From: Chamaecyparis obtusa
Lineage: Eukaryota > Streptophyta > Pinopsida > Cupressales > Cupressaceae
DNA: 64,000 nt
Direction of reading: 5' to 3'
Assembly: GCA_027943335.1 (NCBI GenBank)
Contig: BSBK01002091.1
Coordinates: 372,001-436,000 of the forward strand
Below the pieces are notes generated by a model. That model searched no databases. It saw nothing but the letters and a program-made list of their open reading frames with translations, and was not told the origin of the DNA. A program made the position numbers and the translations under genes. Shown here one piece after another: positions 11,266-22,140 of the stretch (position 1 is its first letter; each line of letters opens with the position of its first letter).

Positions 11266-12303
11266 ATGGGTTCTATTACAAAATTAACTCCACATAACTA
11301 TACTACTTGGAAAGATAATGTATGGAGCAAGTTAATGGTTAGAGGTTTAAATCCTTATGTGGATGGGACAATTAAAAAACTCGTTGATGATGGTGTTGTT
11401 GTAGTAGGTAATTGGTCATGCAAAATTTTGAAATCTTTAGGAGTCTTGAGAGAGAATGTTTCTGAAGCTATCATGTATCACATAAAAACTATAAATGATG
11501 TTAGAGACACTTGGGATAAACTTGCAGAATTGTTTGGTAAAGTGGATGAAGAAATGGGATTCACAATTGAGACTAATCTCCTCAAATTAGAGCCTAGGAA
11601 CTTTGACACAATCCAGGATTATCTCAACAAATTCAATGACTATAGAGAACAACTTGGTGATTGTGGTAATCTCATGAAGGATGCAAAGTTGGTTAGTCAC
11701 TTGTTGAAACATCTTCCTCCTAAATATGTAGCTTTTGTTTCAAGTTATAATACTCACAAGTTGATCATGGGTAGTGCCTTCACTAAGCCTTCATTTGAGT
11801 CATTTTCACAAATGTTGGTCTTAGAACAAGAAAAATTGATGAGTATGGGGATTCTCAAGTCTTCAACTTCCAAGGCATTGGTGGCTAATCATAAGAGTCA
11901 AGGAAATCAAAGTCAAAAGAAGAAGAAGAATTGGAAGTCTAAGTCTCAACAAGAAGGTGCAAAATCCACTTCCACACAACATGACACTTTTACATCACCT
12001 CAAAAGGGTGAATTTTCAAAGAAGGAGAAGCAGTTTTGTGCATATTTCAAAAAGGATGGACATGAAGAACACTTTTGTTATAAGAAGCACATTGATGAAT
12101 TAAAGAATCTTCTTGTCAAGAACAACATCAATTTGCCTTCCAGGATGTCTACCTCAACTTCTTCTTTACCAAATTCAAAAAAAGATAAAGGAAAGGGTCA
12201 CACATTTGTCACTCAAAAAGGGAAAGCTTTATATGCTTCTTCAAGTCCTAATTCAGCTAGATGGTTTCTAGATTCAGGGGCTTCTCATCATATGGCTTCT
12301 TCA
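11266..12303 (+). pseudogene. gag: Copia1 gag-protease ORF, ended by a stop
   Basis: The best start is ATG at 11266 (MGSITKLTPHNYTTWKDNVW), a typical copia Gag start; an upstream in-frame ATG gives an unlikely hydrophobic leader. The Gag core has DTWDKLAELFG and VSHLLKHLPPKYVAFV. A Lys-rich linker leads to a zinc knuckle at 12037-12078 reading CAYFKKDGHEEHFC: the second ligand of C-x2-C-x4-H-x4-C is Phe (TTC at 12046). The protease active site WFLDSGASHHM is at about 12262-12294. A TAG at 12304 closes the frame just after the protease motif, where a full element would continue into pol. Confidence 0.85.
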
Positions 12304-12306
12304 TAG

Positions 12307-12748
12307 TCCATGTTTTCATCATTTGAGCCTTGCAAAGGTCCACCTATTTTGATGGGTAATCACACTTATTTGAATGTGATTGAGAAAGGAAGTATTGATG
12401 TTAGGGAGGGAGACTTAAAATATGTGGTGTGTTCCACACTTGACCAATAACCTTGTTTCTTTCTATCAAATCACAAATGGTTCTACAAAGAAGATTGTGG
12501 AATTTACACCTGATTTAGTTTTCATCAAAGACTTGGAGGGTGGAGTAGTTATTGCTTCTAGGATAGTGGATCACTCTTCTCGATTGTACTCCTTTGCAGA
12601 TTTTGTTCCTCTTGATGACAATGATTCTTCAGATAGTGATTCTTCAGCATATGATGATGATAGTGATGATTCAGATTTTGAGGAGAGTTTTGGCTACTTG
12701 AACTTTGGTATTCTCACTCATGATCAAGTTCTTGAGCCTTCCATTTGA
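12307..12748 (+). pseudogene. Copia1 protease end and pre-integrase fragment
   Basis: After the TAG the same frame continues CKGPPILMGNHTYLNVI to about 12424. A frameshift then leads to CVPHLTNNLVSFYQIT, VEFTPDLVFIKDLEGG and VDHSSRLYSF, the conserved stretch between protease and integrase in Ty1/copia Pol. A very acidic Asp/Ser run (DDNDSSDSDSSAYDDDSDDS) follows, then FGYLNFGIL, which may be a trace of the FGHLN motif at the start of integrase. No HHCC or DDE motif is present. Confidence 0.7.
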
Positions 12749-13240
12749 TCTCCTCCGATTGAGACTACTTCTTCTCTTTCTCTCGATGATGCTTGTATTC
12801 ACACAACCATGGGTTTAGGTGATTTAGTACAATATGATATTCATTATCTTCCAGACTTGGTTCCATGGGATGAATACTTGATAGACATTGTAGGTTTGTT
12901 TATGGAGTCCTACATTTTAGATTTGAGAGAATTCATTGATGACATTAATCTTCTCTTTGTTAAGGATGACCCTTCTTCAATTGTTGTGAGGGAGCATGCT
13001 GACCCTCATTTTCATTCTCTACTTGATAATTCTTTCGAGGGTGACATGATTGTGGATACTTTGATACAACAATTGGAGGAGGTAACTTTATCTCTACAGG
13101 AGACACTTGGGTCTTTGGTACATGTTCTACATTCATCCTCAGTTGATCTTGATTTGTCTTTTTCAGTAGAGTGGCTTAGTACACATGATTTGGAGGAGGC
13201 ACCTTTTAGCTTTGACATGTGGACACTTGAGAAGGTTTAA
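12749..13240 (+). pseudogene. Unrecognised acidic ORF of copia1
   Basis: The frame of the preceding fragment continues past a single TGA (12746-12748) and stays open to 13240, giving about 160 residues. It is acidic, hydrophobic and poor in Lys (DLREFIDDINLLFVKDD, LIQQLEEVTLSLQETL) and looks helical. It lies where integrase would be but has no integrase, RT or RNase H motif. I do not recognise it. A long open frame in a decayed element suggests that it was coding until recently, or that the element family carries it in place of pol. Confidence 0.5.
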
Positions 13241-13357
13241 GAGATTCCATACTTTTTGAGGTTTCTTCCTAGAGATTGGGGAGGAGGCTTCATATATTCA
13301 CCTTTTCTCTTATTTCTTCCTAGGATGAATGTTTTTCTACACTCATGGAGTAGTTTT
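13241..13357 (+). other. Copia1 internal sequence up to the Tat1 insertion
   Basis: Non-coding tail after the acidic ORF, interrupted at 13357 by Tat1 and continuing at 31976. The flanking bases gtttt (13353-13357) and gtttc (31976-31980) are a probable target duplication with one change. Confidence 0.6.
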
Positions 13358-14658
13358 TGTGTGTGTGAAAATTGTACCTGTTCTATAGACACAACACTTC
13401 CGTAAAACATTAGAGGTTAGCAAAAATCAAAATCATGCAAAATTGAAATCTAATCTAACCAGGCGATTTAGTGCCTTCTAGTAGGTGTGAGATCGATGTT
13501 CTTAGATTGTTATCAAGATCAGTGACCTAGACGACACCTAAGCGAAGGATTTGAATGCAAAACTGATCTAGATATGAATTGAATGCAATTAATCTATATT
13601 TTTTATATTTTAGATGCAATGATATGATCAAAACTGATATGAAATCTATTGCTAATATGAAAATTGATCTATGATATGCCAAAAATTGATATGCTATGAT
13701 ATACTAAATGATCTAACAATGATATGAAAAAGAAAAACTAAATGAATGTAAAAACCAAATTGATCTCACAATAGCCTTGATTCGCAATAAGCTTTGATTC
13801 TCCAAATAGCAATTCTTCAGCGTGATTGTGTAAAATTATGAGATGCTTTGAGATGAGCTGGGGCTTTTAATTTATAGAAATCCAGGGCTTTAGAGGTGCA
13901 TGGAAGAAAGCCATAAATCACTCAAATAACTTAGGTTGATTTTTGAGTTATTTTTAAATAAAGATAATTTAATTCACAAAAACATGCAAATCATGCAAAA
14001 ACAGCTTTTTAACTCAAATTAGAAGTTTAGATCAATTTTAAAACTCAAAAATGATGTTGAGTTCCAAAAAGTCAATAACTTGCATTGATTTTCTGATTTG
14101 GAGTTTAACTGCTCTTTGATTGTGCACATGGATAATTATGAATTAATAAATAAATAAAGTGATTTATTCTCAACTTAACTAATTTTTGAAAATAAATAAT
14201 TGATTTATGGGTTAATCAATTATTTAATCAAACTTTTATTAAAAACTATATTATTAAATAATGACAACTTGCTTTAATTAATTAAATAAGAATTTAATCA
14301 ATTAACAATAGGAATTTTGATTTATTGTCAAATTTAAATAATAATATTTAGGAATAAATATAATAAAATTCAATTAAATAATTAAGTGGCAGAATTAAAT
14401 CCAATTAATTAAATATGAAAATATTCAATTAATCAAACTTAGGATAAATGTGATTTATCGCCAAATAATTATAAAATTAAAGATAATTATGATAAATAGG
14501 AATATTGCTAGGAATATTCCCCAATGCAAAATTTAAGATAATCAATTAGGATTTGATGATGTGTCGATGTGCCTTAGATTAGGACTTTGATGTCAATTTC
14601 ATTCGATTTGATGATGTAGGAGATTAATGAACTTATAGCCCATTTTTGGGGTATTACA
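13358..14658 (-). repeat. 3' LTR of Tat1 (left copy)
   Basis: It starts TGTGTGTGTGAAAATTG on the plus strand and ends attaca, giving TG...CA ends. It matches 30677-31975 along its whole length with few differences, mostly near the left edge. It has an AT-rich tail of aattaaat repeats. Length is 1301 bp. Confidence 0.95.
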
Positions 14659-14675
14659 TTTTGCCCCTCTTTGAA
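14659..14675 (-). promoter_or_regulatory. Polypurine tract of Tat1
   Basis: On the minus strand the sequence next to the 3' LTR is caaagaggggcaaaa, directly before TGTAATAC. Tat2 has the matching tract caaagagggaaaaaa at 39072-39087. Confidence 0.75.
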
Positions 14676-15024
14676 TTACTGTGCGAAGCACAGTGGTTCA
14701 AAGATAGTCTGTGTATGATAAAGATATGAAACTGATTCAAAATTGATAATTGATATGAGACAGAAGCTGATTGATATTGATTTGATATGAAGATAATAGG
14801 TCCTGAATGACCAAAGATAATGTTCACTATAGCAGTGATGAACCGAGGATTGCGAAAAAAAGTGTCAAAACACCTGATTCCGAACCTTATGATTGCAAAG
14901 AAGTGAGTGACCGGTTCTAGACTTGATTGTCTTAGCAAAACTAGCAGGTATCACATCTGAACCCTTCAGTTGCCGAAGAACCAAGGAAAGAACACTATGA
15001 TCTGATGGTTGCAAAAACTAATAC

Positions 15025-15291
15025 AATTTACAAGATTAGGAGAATACCAGATTGATATGGATCTTGATGAATTTGATATGCCCCAAGTGATGATAGATTT
15101 GCCCCGAGTGATGAATTTACAAGATTAGGAGAATACCAGATTGATATGGATCTTGATGAATCTAATATGCCCCAAGTGATGATAGATTTTCCCCGAGCGA
15201 TGAGTTTACAAGATTAGGAGAATACCATATTGATATGGATCTTGATGAATCTGATATGCCCCAAGTGATGATAGATTTTCCCTGAGTGATG
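15025..15291. repeat. Three tandem copies of an 89-bp unit
   Basis: Copies start at about 15025, 15114 and 15203. Each holds ttacaagattaggagaatac, then gatatggatcttgatgaat, then atgccccaagtgatgatag. They are nearly identical, so the array is recent compared with the surrounding decay. It lies between the Tat1 3' LTR and the PMD promoter. Confidence 0.9.
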
Positions 15292-15812
15292 ATGACTTTT
15301 TTGATGAATCAGTAACTAGATGCGGTTGTTGTCTTGATTACTGAGGAAGATATGATAGACAAAATTAGATTACAAACTTTGAATGATGTGTAATACCATG
15401 CCCCCTTCGGGATTAAAATTGAAATTTGACAAAAAAAGTCAGCGTTGATAGTTTAGAAGCATGCTAATTGATTTGAGAAGTGGTTAAACACGTTCAAGAA
15501 TGCATTCTGCATCGTTTAGAGGTCCAAAAGACCAAGTTTGACTAGGTTAAATCATGAGTTGACCATAGTTGAAATGTTGATAGTTTGATGTAAGATAATC
15601 AGTTAAGTAGAATGTTGGATTTCTTTGATGATTGAAGGTTGATTATGCAAGCAGTAGACCATCCTGGGCCCAAAATGTTAAATCATGATTTTGACATATT
15701 AAACGATCTCAGATTTTGATTTTGATCCTGAAAATGGATTCAAAACATCGAAATTAGTGAGGGGTGCAATTTTCATGAAAAACATAGCACTTTTGAAAAT
15801 TAGGTCAAATGC

Positions 15813-15820
15813 TATATAAA
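15813..15820 (+). promoter_or_regulatory. TATA box of the antisense PMD gene
   Basis: gcTATATAAAggcc fits the plant TATA consensus well and lies about 75 bases before the ATG of the PMD first exon. It is on the strand opposite to Tat1 pol, so the gene has its own promoter. Function is inferred. Confidence 0.6.
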
Positions 15821-15987
15821 GGCCTGAAGGGTCAATTTCAATTCATTTCAACCTTTTGACTTTGAAGATTTAGTGGAGCCCTCTAAGAAAGAAAATGGTA
15901 GAACAATGAGATTCAAAGGTTCCTATGAGTTCGCATCAATTTGACCACAGCCGGAGATACCAGAGACCCCGACAGTATGGACATCCG

Positions 15988-16500
15988 GTAGGTGGACCTC
16001 TGTGCCCCTCTGAAAATGCAAATTTTTCATGTTTTATAGCATTTTTTTAAAAAAAAATTGTACGTGTTTTGCTTTTTGAATTTTGCATGCGTGAAAACTC
16101 ATACGAGTCCCAACCCAGACTCGTATGACACTTCATTTGAAACTCCTTTGTCATTTCAAGTCCACCCAAGTGTCATATGAAGGGGACCTATCTATCGTAC
16201 GACATTTCATCGGGTCCCTAAAAACTCGTATGACAACATGTGCAGTGTCGTATGACCATGGATTGTCATTTGGGCTTTTGTGGAGTGTTGTACGACTTTC
16301 AGAGACAGTCTGGAATGTCGTTTGAGAGACAGTGAGCCTAAAACTAATATTTAGGTCAAAAATTTAATTTTTCTGATAATTTTGCCAGATTGTTGATCCT
16401 TTGACCCACCTTCTGAAATATCAAACTATTCCATTTTTATACTATTAGCTTGATTTTGAACTCATTATCTGATAAAACACCCTATTTCTGTATGATTTAG
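15988..16500 (+). other. Predicted intron of the PMD gene
   Basis: The donor GTAGGT and acceptor ATTTAG flank a stop-rich 513 bp that joins two coding parts in phase 0. It contains the TCGTACGA-type repeats at 16095-16330. The splice sites are read by eye. Confidence 0.55.
16095..16330 (+). repeat. TCGTAYGACA repeat cluster in the PMD intron
   Basis: Short degenerate units built on TCGTAYGACA and TGTCATTTCA: actcgtatgacacttcattt, atcgtacgacatttcatcgg, actcgtatgacaa, agtgtcgtatgac, gtgttgtacgac, aatgtcgttt. The core TCGTACGA is its own reverse complement. The flanking words show that the units run in the sense of the PMD transcript. The same motif lies in the gag leader (28240-28510 and 30195-30540). 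Confidence 0.8.
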
Positions 16501-18418
16501 GTCACATATCCAGATGTCCATATTCATCATTCTTACTCGATGACACAGAGACTGTGCATCTCGCTTCCGGACCCTATGAGGGTTCATCTTGCTACATGTG
16601 GTTTTGAGCATCTCATTCATTTACCTGATATTAGGGTAAATCATGGCCTATTGACTGCGTTGATAGAGAGATTTCACTCGGAGACTCAGACCTTTCATTT
16701 ACCAACTGGAGAGATGACTGTGACTCTAGAGGATATTTATAGGATACTACGCATTCCATTCCATAGCAGTCAACGTCCTGAGTATGTGAGTTCTAGCCAG
16801 ACTGGTCTCCATGCCTTCAAGTGTCTATTTGGTGATGATAAATAGTTGATGGGGTCCATTTCCTGGGAGACCCTTGTATAGAGATATGGTCAAATGCACC
16901 GTTTAGAGTGCATTATTGCTGGGATGATAGGGGAGCTCATCATGCTAGGCCATCAGCAGAATGGCTTTTTGATGGGATGGGCACCGATGGTAGCACTTCT
17001 TATGGCCACTCCCACTAAGCTTGCCTGGGGTCAGTGTCTATTGGCCCACATGTTTTTAGAGATGCACGAGGTCATGTATCAAGATTGCAAGAGCTTCACT
17101 TTTGGAGCTCTTGTATTACAGATATGGACATGGGAGCATATCCCAGTGTTGAGACCAGTTTTCCAGATGTAGCGGCAGCCATAGGAGCCAGTGATATATA
17201 CGTATGTAAGTTATGTCACATAGGTCTACATGGGTCATATTGAGTACTTTTGATGATGCTTAGATGCTATGACATTTGTGCATTGGAGACCCTACTTGCA
17301 GATAGAGGCTTGGCCCACTGTGAGGGAGTAGTATAGTTTTCTTTTTCAGAGTCGGGTACTTATTGGCCGGTCTCCCACCATGTTGGAGAGATTCTTGATT
17401 ACTAGAGTGTGGCATCAGTATGGACGCAGATAGGATGCCCCATAGGAGTATACTGCATATACACAGATTTTTCATGAGATCGGCCTTGGATGGACAGCGT
17501 GGCTTACATATTCTTTATGCTCAAATGAGTACAGTCACATCATAGGGTGAGACTGGGATTACCATCCATAGGTTGTTGATGCAGGGGTTACAGATGGATA
17601 CATTTCTTGGCTTGCGGATCACCCCATTTATAGATTCTCAGATCCCACTGATTTGATACCCTCCATGGAGGAGGCGATGGATGTTACAGATGCTCCTATG
17701 GGATAGGGCCCGAGACCTCAGGTAGTGCATCCTACACCTCCTAGATAGAGAGCGACAGCTCCACTTCAGAGAAAATTAGGACACAAGAGGCCCCCTCATC
17801 CTTCTACTTCTACAGTAGGTACATCCATAGGTTCACAGAGACAGAGTAGGGGGAGAGGGGTACTTTGGGCAGTGTTGGTTTTGTAGATGAGGTTTTAGCA
17901 GCTAAGAAATTTGTGGGTGGTGATGGAGATCCTTACAGGTAGATACCACTTTTGATCTAGGAGCTAAGGTTAGACATCATAAGGTGCACAGAGCAGATAC
18001 CACTAGTCAGCAGCCAGAGCATCCACAAGACACAGAGATGCTAGTAGCTGAGACCGATCCTACTATTCCTCTCACTTCATTAGAGATTATCAGACATCTC
18101 AGAGCTCAAGTTCAGGATGTGAAGGTACAAAGTGCTAGGTGGGAGGAGAGGTATCGAGAGGCAGATAGGCAATGCACTAAGCTTCATGTAGAGTTTTTCT
18201 CAAAGGTTTAGAGATTATAGACAGAGGTGACCCATCAGACCTCGCAGGATTCATATTATGTGTCTACATACTATGCTATTGTCCTTGCTGTGCAGAGAGT
18301 ACCTATGTATTCAGAGTACATGGCAGCCTCAGAGGGAGCTAGGGCACTAAGAGTAGAGGCCATACTAGATGCACCACCACCTCCTCCACCAAATACCAAG
18401 GAGCATGCCGATGGTTGA

Positions 18419-20118
18419 TTCCTATGCTTATGTTTTGATATACTCTATTCTTTTTTATCACTGATATACTATTTTGACTCTGATAGCTCTCTGGAGCTCA
18501 TTCTTTTGTACATTGTGCTAGTAGTGCACCCCTAACTCATTTCAAGTTTATGATATATATGAGATCAATGTTTTTGGTTGTGACTTCATTTGTACTTGTC
18601 ATGTTTTGGATTTATGATGATACCATGCTATGCTTATGCTATGAGTAGTTTAGAATGTATGTATGGATCAATCCAGTGCAATGATTTCTTTCATATATAT
18701 GGATGTTATGTGCATGTAATTGTTTATGAAAAGATGTATGTATGATCTACGCTTATGCAATGGATGTAATTTAATGCAACAAATGATAATGATATGAGAT
18801 GTAAATGCAGTGATACACATGATATGTTTTTGCAGGTTGATGAAGACAAGTACTTAGTCTACTGTCAAAAGGATGTTTAACCCAGGAGGGTTACTGCTTG
18901 TGGTTTGATGAAGAAACCTTCAAGAGAGACTCAGCTCTTGGTAGATGTGAAGAATTGATATGAAGATTTGTTTAAGCTTTGAAGTGTTTCCAAATAGTTG
19001 TGAGATCATATAGACATGCAAAATGCAAAGAGACATGCAAAATGAAATGCAACCTAAGACCTAGGACCTAGTCACTGATCATGTGTCGATTTGTTATCAT
19101 CATTGAACTTTTAGGTAACCGAATAAACCAATAAAATGCCCACTAGCTATGAAACCATAGACATATGAATATCAATTTGTATGTGCAAGAATTAATACAA
19201 CACCCACTGGTCAACAACCATGGATATATGAATATTGATTTTATTTTTGGAATGTCAGATTAGATATAAGCACCAAGGCACAAACGCCAGGATGACCTGA
19301 ATATCATGTCCATTTTGATATAGCAATTTGTACAAGCATCAAAACATAAATGTCATGATGACCTGAATATGCCTTGCATGACAAACACCTCAAATAGCCA
19401 AGAGATTATTCTAAATCCAATGTGAATTACCCGTAGTGACCCTTTATCATTCACATCCTTAGGTAAGATCGTGTTTCACAGTAGGAGAAAGAACTTACTC
19501 AAAAAGACAATAGTGAGATCAAACTTCCTTGAATTTTCTAGGTATCAATGGTTAAGGTATGCATGGCCATCCAATTTGAGATAGAGGCTCTTACAGTCAG
19601 ACACCATTTCAATCCAGAATTTCCAAAGATGTTAGATTTTCACATACAAGCAGAAGACAAAGAAAAGATTACACCCCTAGTTAGCACTCTCTAAATCCTA
19701 TAAAGGACATCATCAAAGAGATCGAAGGGACACAATATGCAAAAATCTTAATGCGAATCAGTAAGCATACAAGGAGATAAAGGCATGAAAAGAACAGATT
19801 GTTTTCAGTTTGTGTTTGATTGTTGTTGTAGATGCAAAATCCTTTCTGGAGATGAGACAGACTTGACTGACTCAAATGAAGCTTCAAAGGACTCTGACTG
19901 GATATGATATGTCTAAGATATACTGGAGGCCATAGGATATAACATTGATTTCCCCCAAGTGTTAAGCATTGATAGGATATAGATGCTTGAGCTGATTGGT
20001 GTATAGACCGACTTATTGAAAACTGGAAATGCAGAAACAAACCGGGAGATATGTACAAACTAAAGCAAAACTAAAAGCTAGGAAAGACCAAGATTGCGTT
20101 GATAGATGGATCATTTTG
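18419..20118. other. Tat1 region between PMD gene and integrase end
   Basis: No coding frame is supported. It holds imperfect duplications at 19130-19380: two units with ccatgga/catagacatatgaatat and two with caggatgacctgaatat. The rest is AT-rich and unclassified, probably the 3' untranslated part of both Tat1 pol and PMD transcripts, which run towards each other. Confidence 0.5.
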
Positions 20119-20345
20119 AAACAAGTGGCACCTATTTGCCAATTTTTCACCATCTTGGCAAAGATTCTATTTTTACTACCAAGGTGCCTGTTTCCAGGTT
20201 TTCACCAAGGCACTTTTTTTTCTTTTTCTCATTTTTTTGGATTTTTATTTTTTTTATTTTTTTGTACTTTTGATATTTTTTTTTTTTTTTGTGAATCATC
20301 AAGGTGCCTATTGCTAGGTTTTCACCAAGATGTTCATTTTTTTTA
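20119..20345 (-). repeat. GGTGCCT...CACC hairpin motif, three copies, with T-rich tract
   Basis: Three copies of a motif like aaggtgcctgtttccaggt followed by tttcaccaag lie at about 20124-20158, 20180-20212 and 20300-20332, separated by long T runs (20210-20292). Each can pair GGTG with CACC and CCTG with CAGG. Tat2 has two copies at the same place after its pol (46767-46846). Being kept between two diverged elements suggests a 3'-end RNA role; this is inference. Confidence 0.65.
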
Positions 20346-20401
20346 GGAATTTTTCCAATTTTTAAGATTTTTTCAGGACATTTTACCATAGACTGAATGC
20401 C

Positions 20402-21500
20402 TTAGGCGTAGAATTTCTTCAGATGGAGAATGTTGATTGGTTCTCAGAGCTGTTCTCCTTCAGTCATTGAGAGTTGATAGGCACCAGAGCCAAAAGTAGA
20501 AGTGATGACAAAGGGACCCAGCCAGTTGGGTTCGAACTTCCCCTTGCATTCTTGATGTGATTGATTTTTAGGATTCTCTCTCAAGACTAGATCGCCAACC
20601 TGAAATTCTCTATGTCTGACTTTCTTGTTGTAGCCTCTAGACATTCTCTTCTGATATACTCTGAGATGATCATACACTACTTGTCTACACTCATCTAGTA
20701 GTTCAAGTTCTTGCAACCTAGACACTTTGTAGTCATCATCAGTTACTAGACCATGCATTCTGATTCTTAGTGATGGGATTTCAACCTCAATAGGTAGTAC
20801 CACCTCAGACCCATAAACTAAAGTGAAAGGTGTAGCCCTAGTAGGTGTTTTGATACTTGTTCTATAGGCCCATAGAGCTAGATTAATCATGAGATGCCAG
20901 TCTCTACCAATTTTGTTTACTGTTTTGTGCAAGATCTTTAATAGATTTTTGTTAGAGGCCTCAGCTTGTCCATTCCCTTGAGGATAGTAGATAGAAGACC
21001 AATGTTGTGTGACCTTGAATTTGGCACATAGATCATCTAGGTCTTTGTTCTTGAATTGTCCACTGGTATCTATGATTATGGAATGAGGTATCCCATATCT
21101 GCATATGATATAGTTCAATATGAACATATATATTTTCTTTCCATTTGCTTGTGTCAAAGGGACTACCTCTACCTGTTTTGTAAAATAATTTGTAGCAGTG
21201 ATTATATGGTTATGTCCATTAGAAGAGTGAGGATGAATCATCCCAATAAGATCAAATGCCCATTGATGGAAAGGCCATTATGTTGTAAAGGGAATTAGAT
21301 CTCTCCCAGGAGCATGAATTAGGTTGCCATGTACTTGACACTTTTGACAATTCTTAGCAAATTTGATATACTCTTTCTCCATTTCAGGCCAATAGTACCC
21401 AGCCCTAATAAGTTTTCAAGCTAGTGTTAAACCATTTGAGTGTGACCCACAAATACCATCATGGAATTCCTCTAATGCATGTTGAGACTCTTCCTATTCT
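20402..21500 (-). pseudogene. Tat1 integrase
   Basis: Integrase inserts the cDNA copy into chromosomes. From about 21500 leftward there is a zinc-binding region (EFHDGICGSHSNG, then FAKNCQKCQVHGN) with two stops, then the core. The first catalytic Asp is replaced by Asn (TATNYFTKQVEVVPL, AAT codon). The second Asp is in IIIDTSGQF and the Glu in GNGQAEASNK, with 35 residues between, as in DD35E enzymes. The C-terminal part (VGDLVLRENPK, FEPNWLGPFVI, GAYQL) is intact to EGEQL, where a TGA precedes the last residues EPINILHLKKFYA; the natural stop is TAA at 20402-20404. The Asp loss and stops make it inactive. Confidence 0.92.
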
Positions 21501-22140
21501 AAACATCTAAGTAGCATACCATCTAGACCTCATTTGTATAGATCATGACCAATGATGACATATCGGGAGGCATTACAGATAAGGTATCTCTTTTCATGGT
21601 GGTTGAAGGTATTAGGAATGATTTGGTCTTGGAGATAGGAAAAGAGGTCTTTGTATCTAGATGAATCATGACCAACAATTGTGCAGATCATGCGGGTTTT
21701 AGGGGAGTCATATGTAGGATAAGAGAGTGCTTCCACCAGGAACTCATAGGGTAGCTCATGTTCAGGCTGCTGTAATAAAGTAGATAGTGTTGCCATTGCA
21801 TCAATAGCCTTGTTCTCCATTCTAGGAATTTTCTCAAATGTGATAGACATGAAATATTTCTTAAGATCATCTACCATTCTCTTGTAAGGAATGAGCTTTT
21901 CATCTTTAGTTTGGTACACATCATTGACTTGATGAATAACAAGTTGAGAGTCTCCATGAATGTGTAGCTCTGTTACTCTCCATTCAATTGCTATTTTCAT
22001 ACCATTCAAAAGGGCTTCATATTCTGCAATATTGTTTGTGTAGGGGAACTTTAGTCTAAATGCTTTTGGGATGGAGTATCCTTAAGGATTTATGAACAAT
22101 ATGCCTGCTCTAGATCCATTCTGTGTATAGAAGCCATCAA
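21501..22140 (-). pseudogene. Tat1 second (archaeal-type) RNase H
   Basis: Minus-strand reading gives WKLFFDGFYTQNGSRAGI, NNIAEYEALLNGMKIA, LHIHGDSQLVIHQV and NKAIDAMATLS. These are the four acidic positions of the RNase H fold (Asp, Glu, Asp, Asp), all present. A stop (cctta at 22079-22083) splits the domain after GILFINP. The duplicate RNase H after the pol RNase H is diagnostic of the Tat lineage. The segment then runs into the integrase N-terminus through YKDLFSYLQDQIIPN. Confidence 0.85.

Larger units (their letters stand above)
15895..18418 (+). pseudogene. Plant mobile domain (PMD) gene carried antisense in Tat1, decayed
   Basis: Exon 1 (15895-15987) encodes about 31 residues starting MVEQ, with a TGA at codon 5, and ends at donor CCG|GTAGGT. 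The 513-bp intron (15988-16500) ends tttctgtatgatttag. Exon 2 starts in phase 0 and reads MRVHLATCGFEHLIHL, then RFHSETQTFHLPTGEMTVTLEDI, the signature start of the plant mobile (aminotransferase-like) domain. Next come SFTFGALVLQIWTWEHIPVL (about 17095-17150) and TFVHWRPYLQIEAWPTV (about 17271-17320). A basic Pro-rich part follows, then a frameshift to a coiled-coil-like tail (17984-18418) ending in Pro-rich residues. Many stops are TAG where Gln is expected. PMD proteins occur in plant transposons and in MAIN-like host proteins; extra antisense ORFs are known in Tat elements. The role in the element is unknown. Confidence 0.8.

Noticed and set aside
12422..12748. Possible start of a copia integrase (FGYLNFGIL)
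   Set aside because: Only a weak trace of one motif; no HHCC or DDE residues follow, so integrase was not called.
13012..13218. Minus-strand frame opposite the acidic copia1 ORF
   Set aside because: Mirror shadow of an Asp/Ser/Leu-rich frame; no support.
15025..15291. CRISPR-like or satellite array
   Set aside because: Three contiguous 89-bp units without spacers in a eukaryotic transposon; a simple tandem repeat.
16125..16325. Plus-strand frame of 66 codons
   Set aside because: It falls in the predicted PMD intron and is made of the TCGTAYGACA repeats.
20029..20346. Phe-rich plus-strand frame
   Set aside because: Encoded by poly-T tracts; composition artefact.
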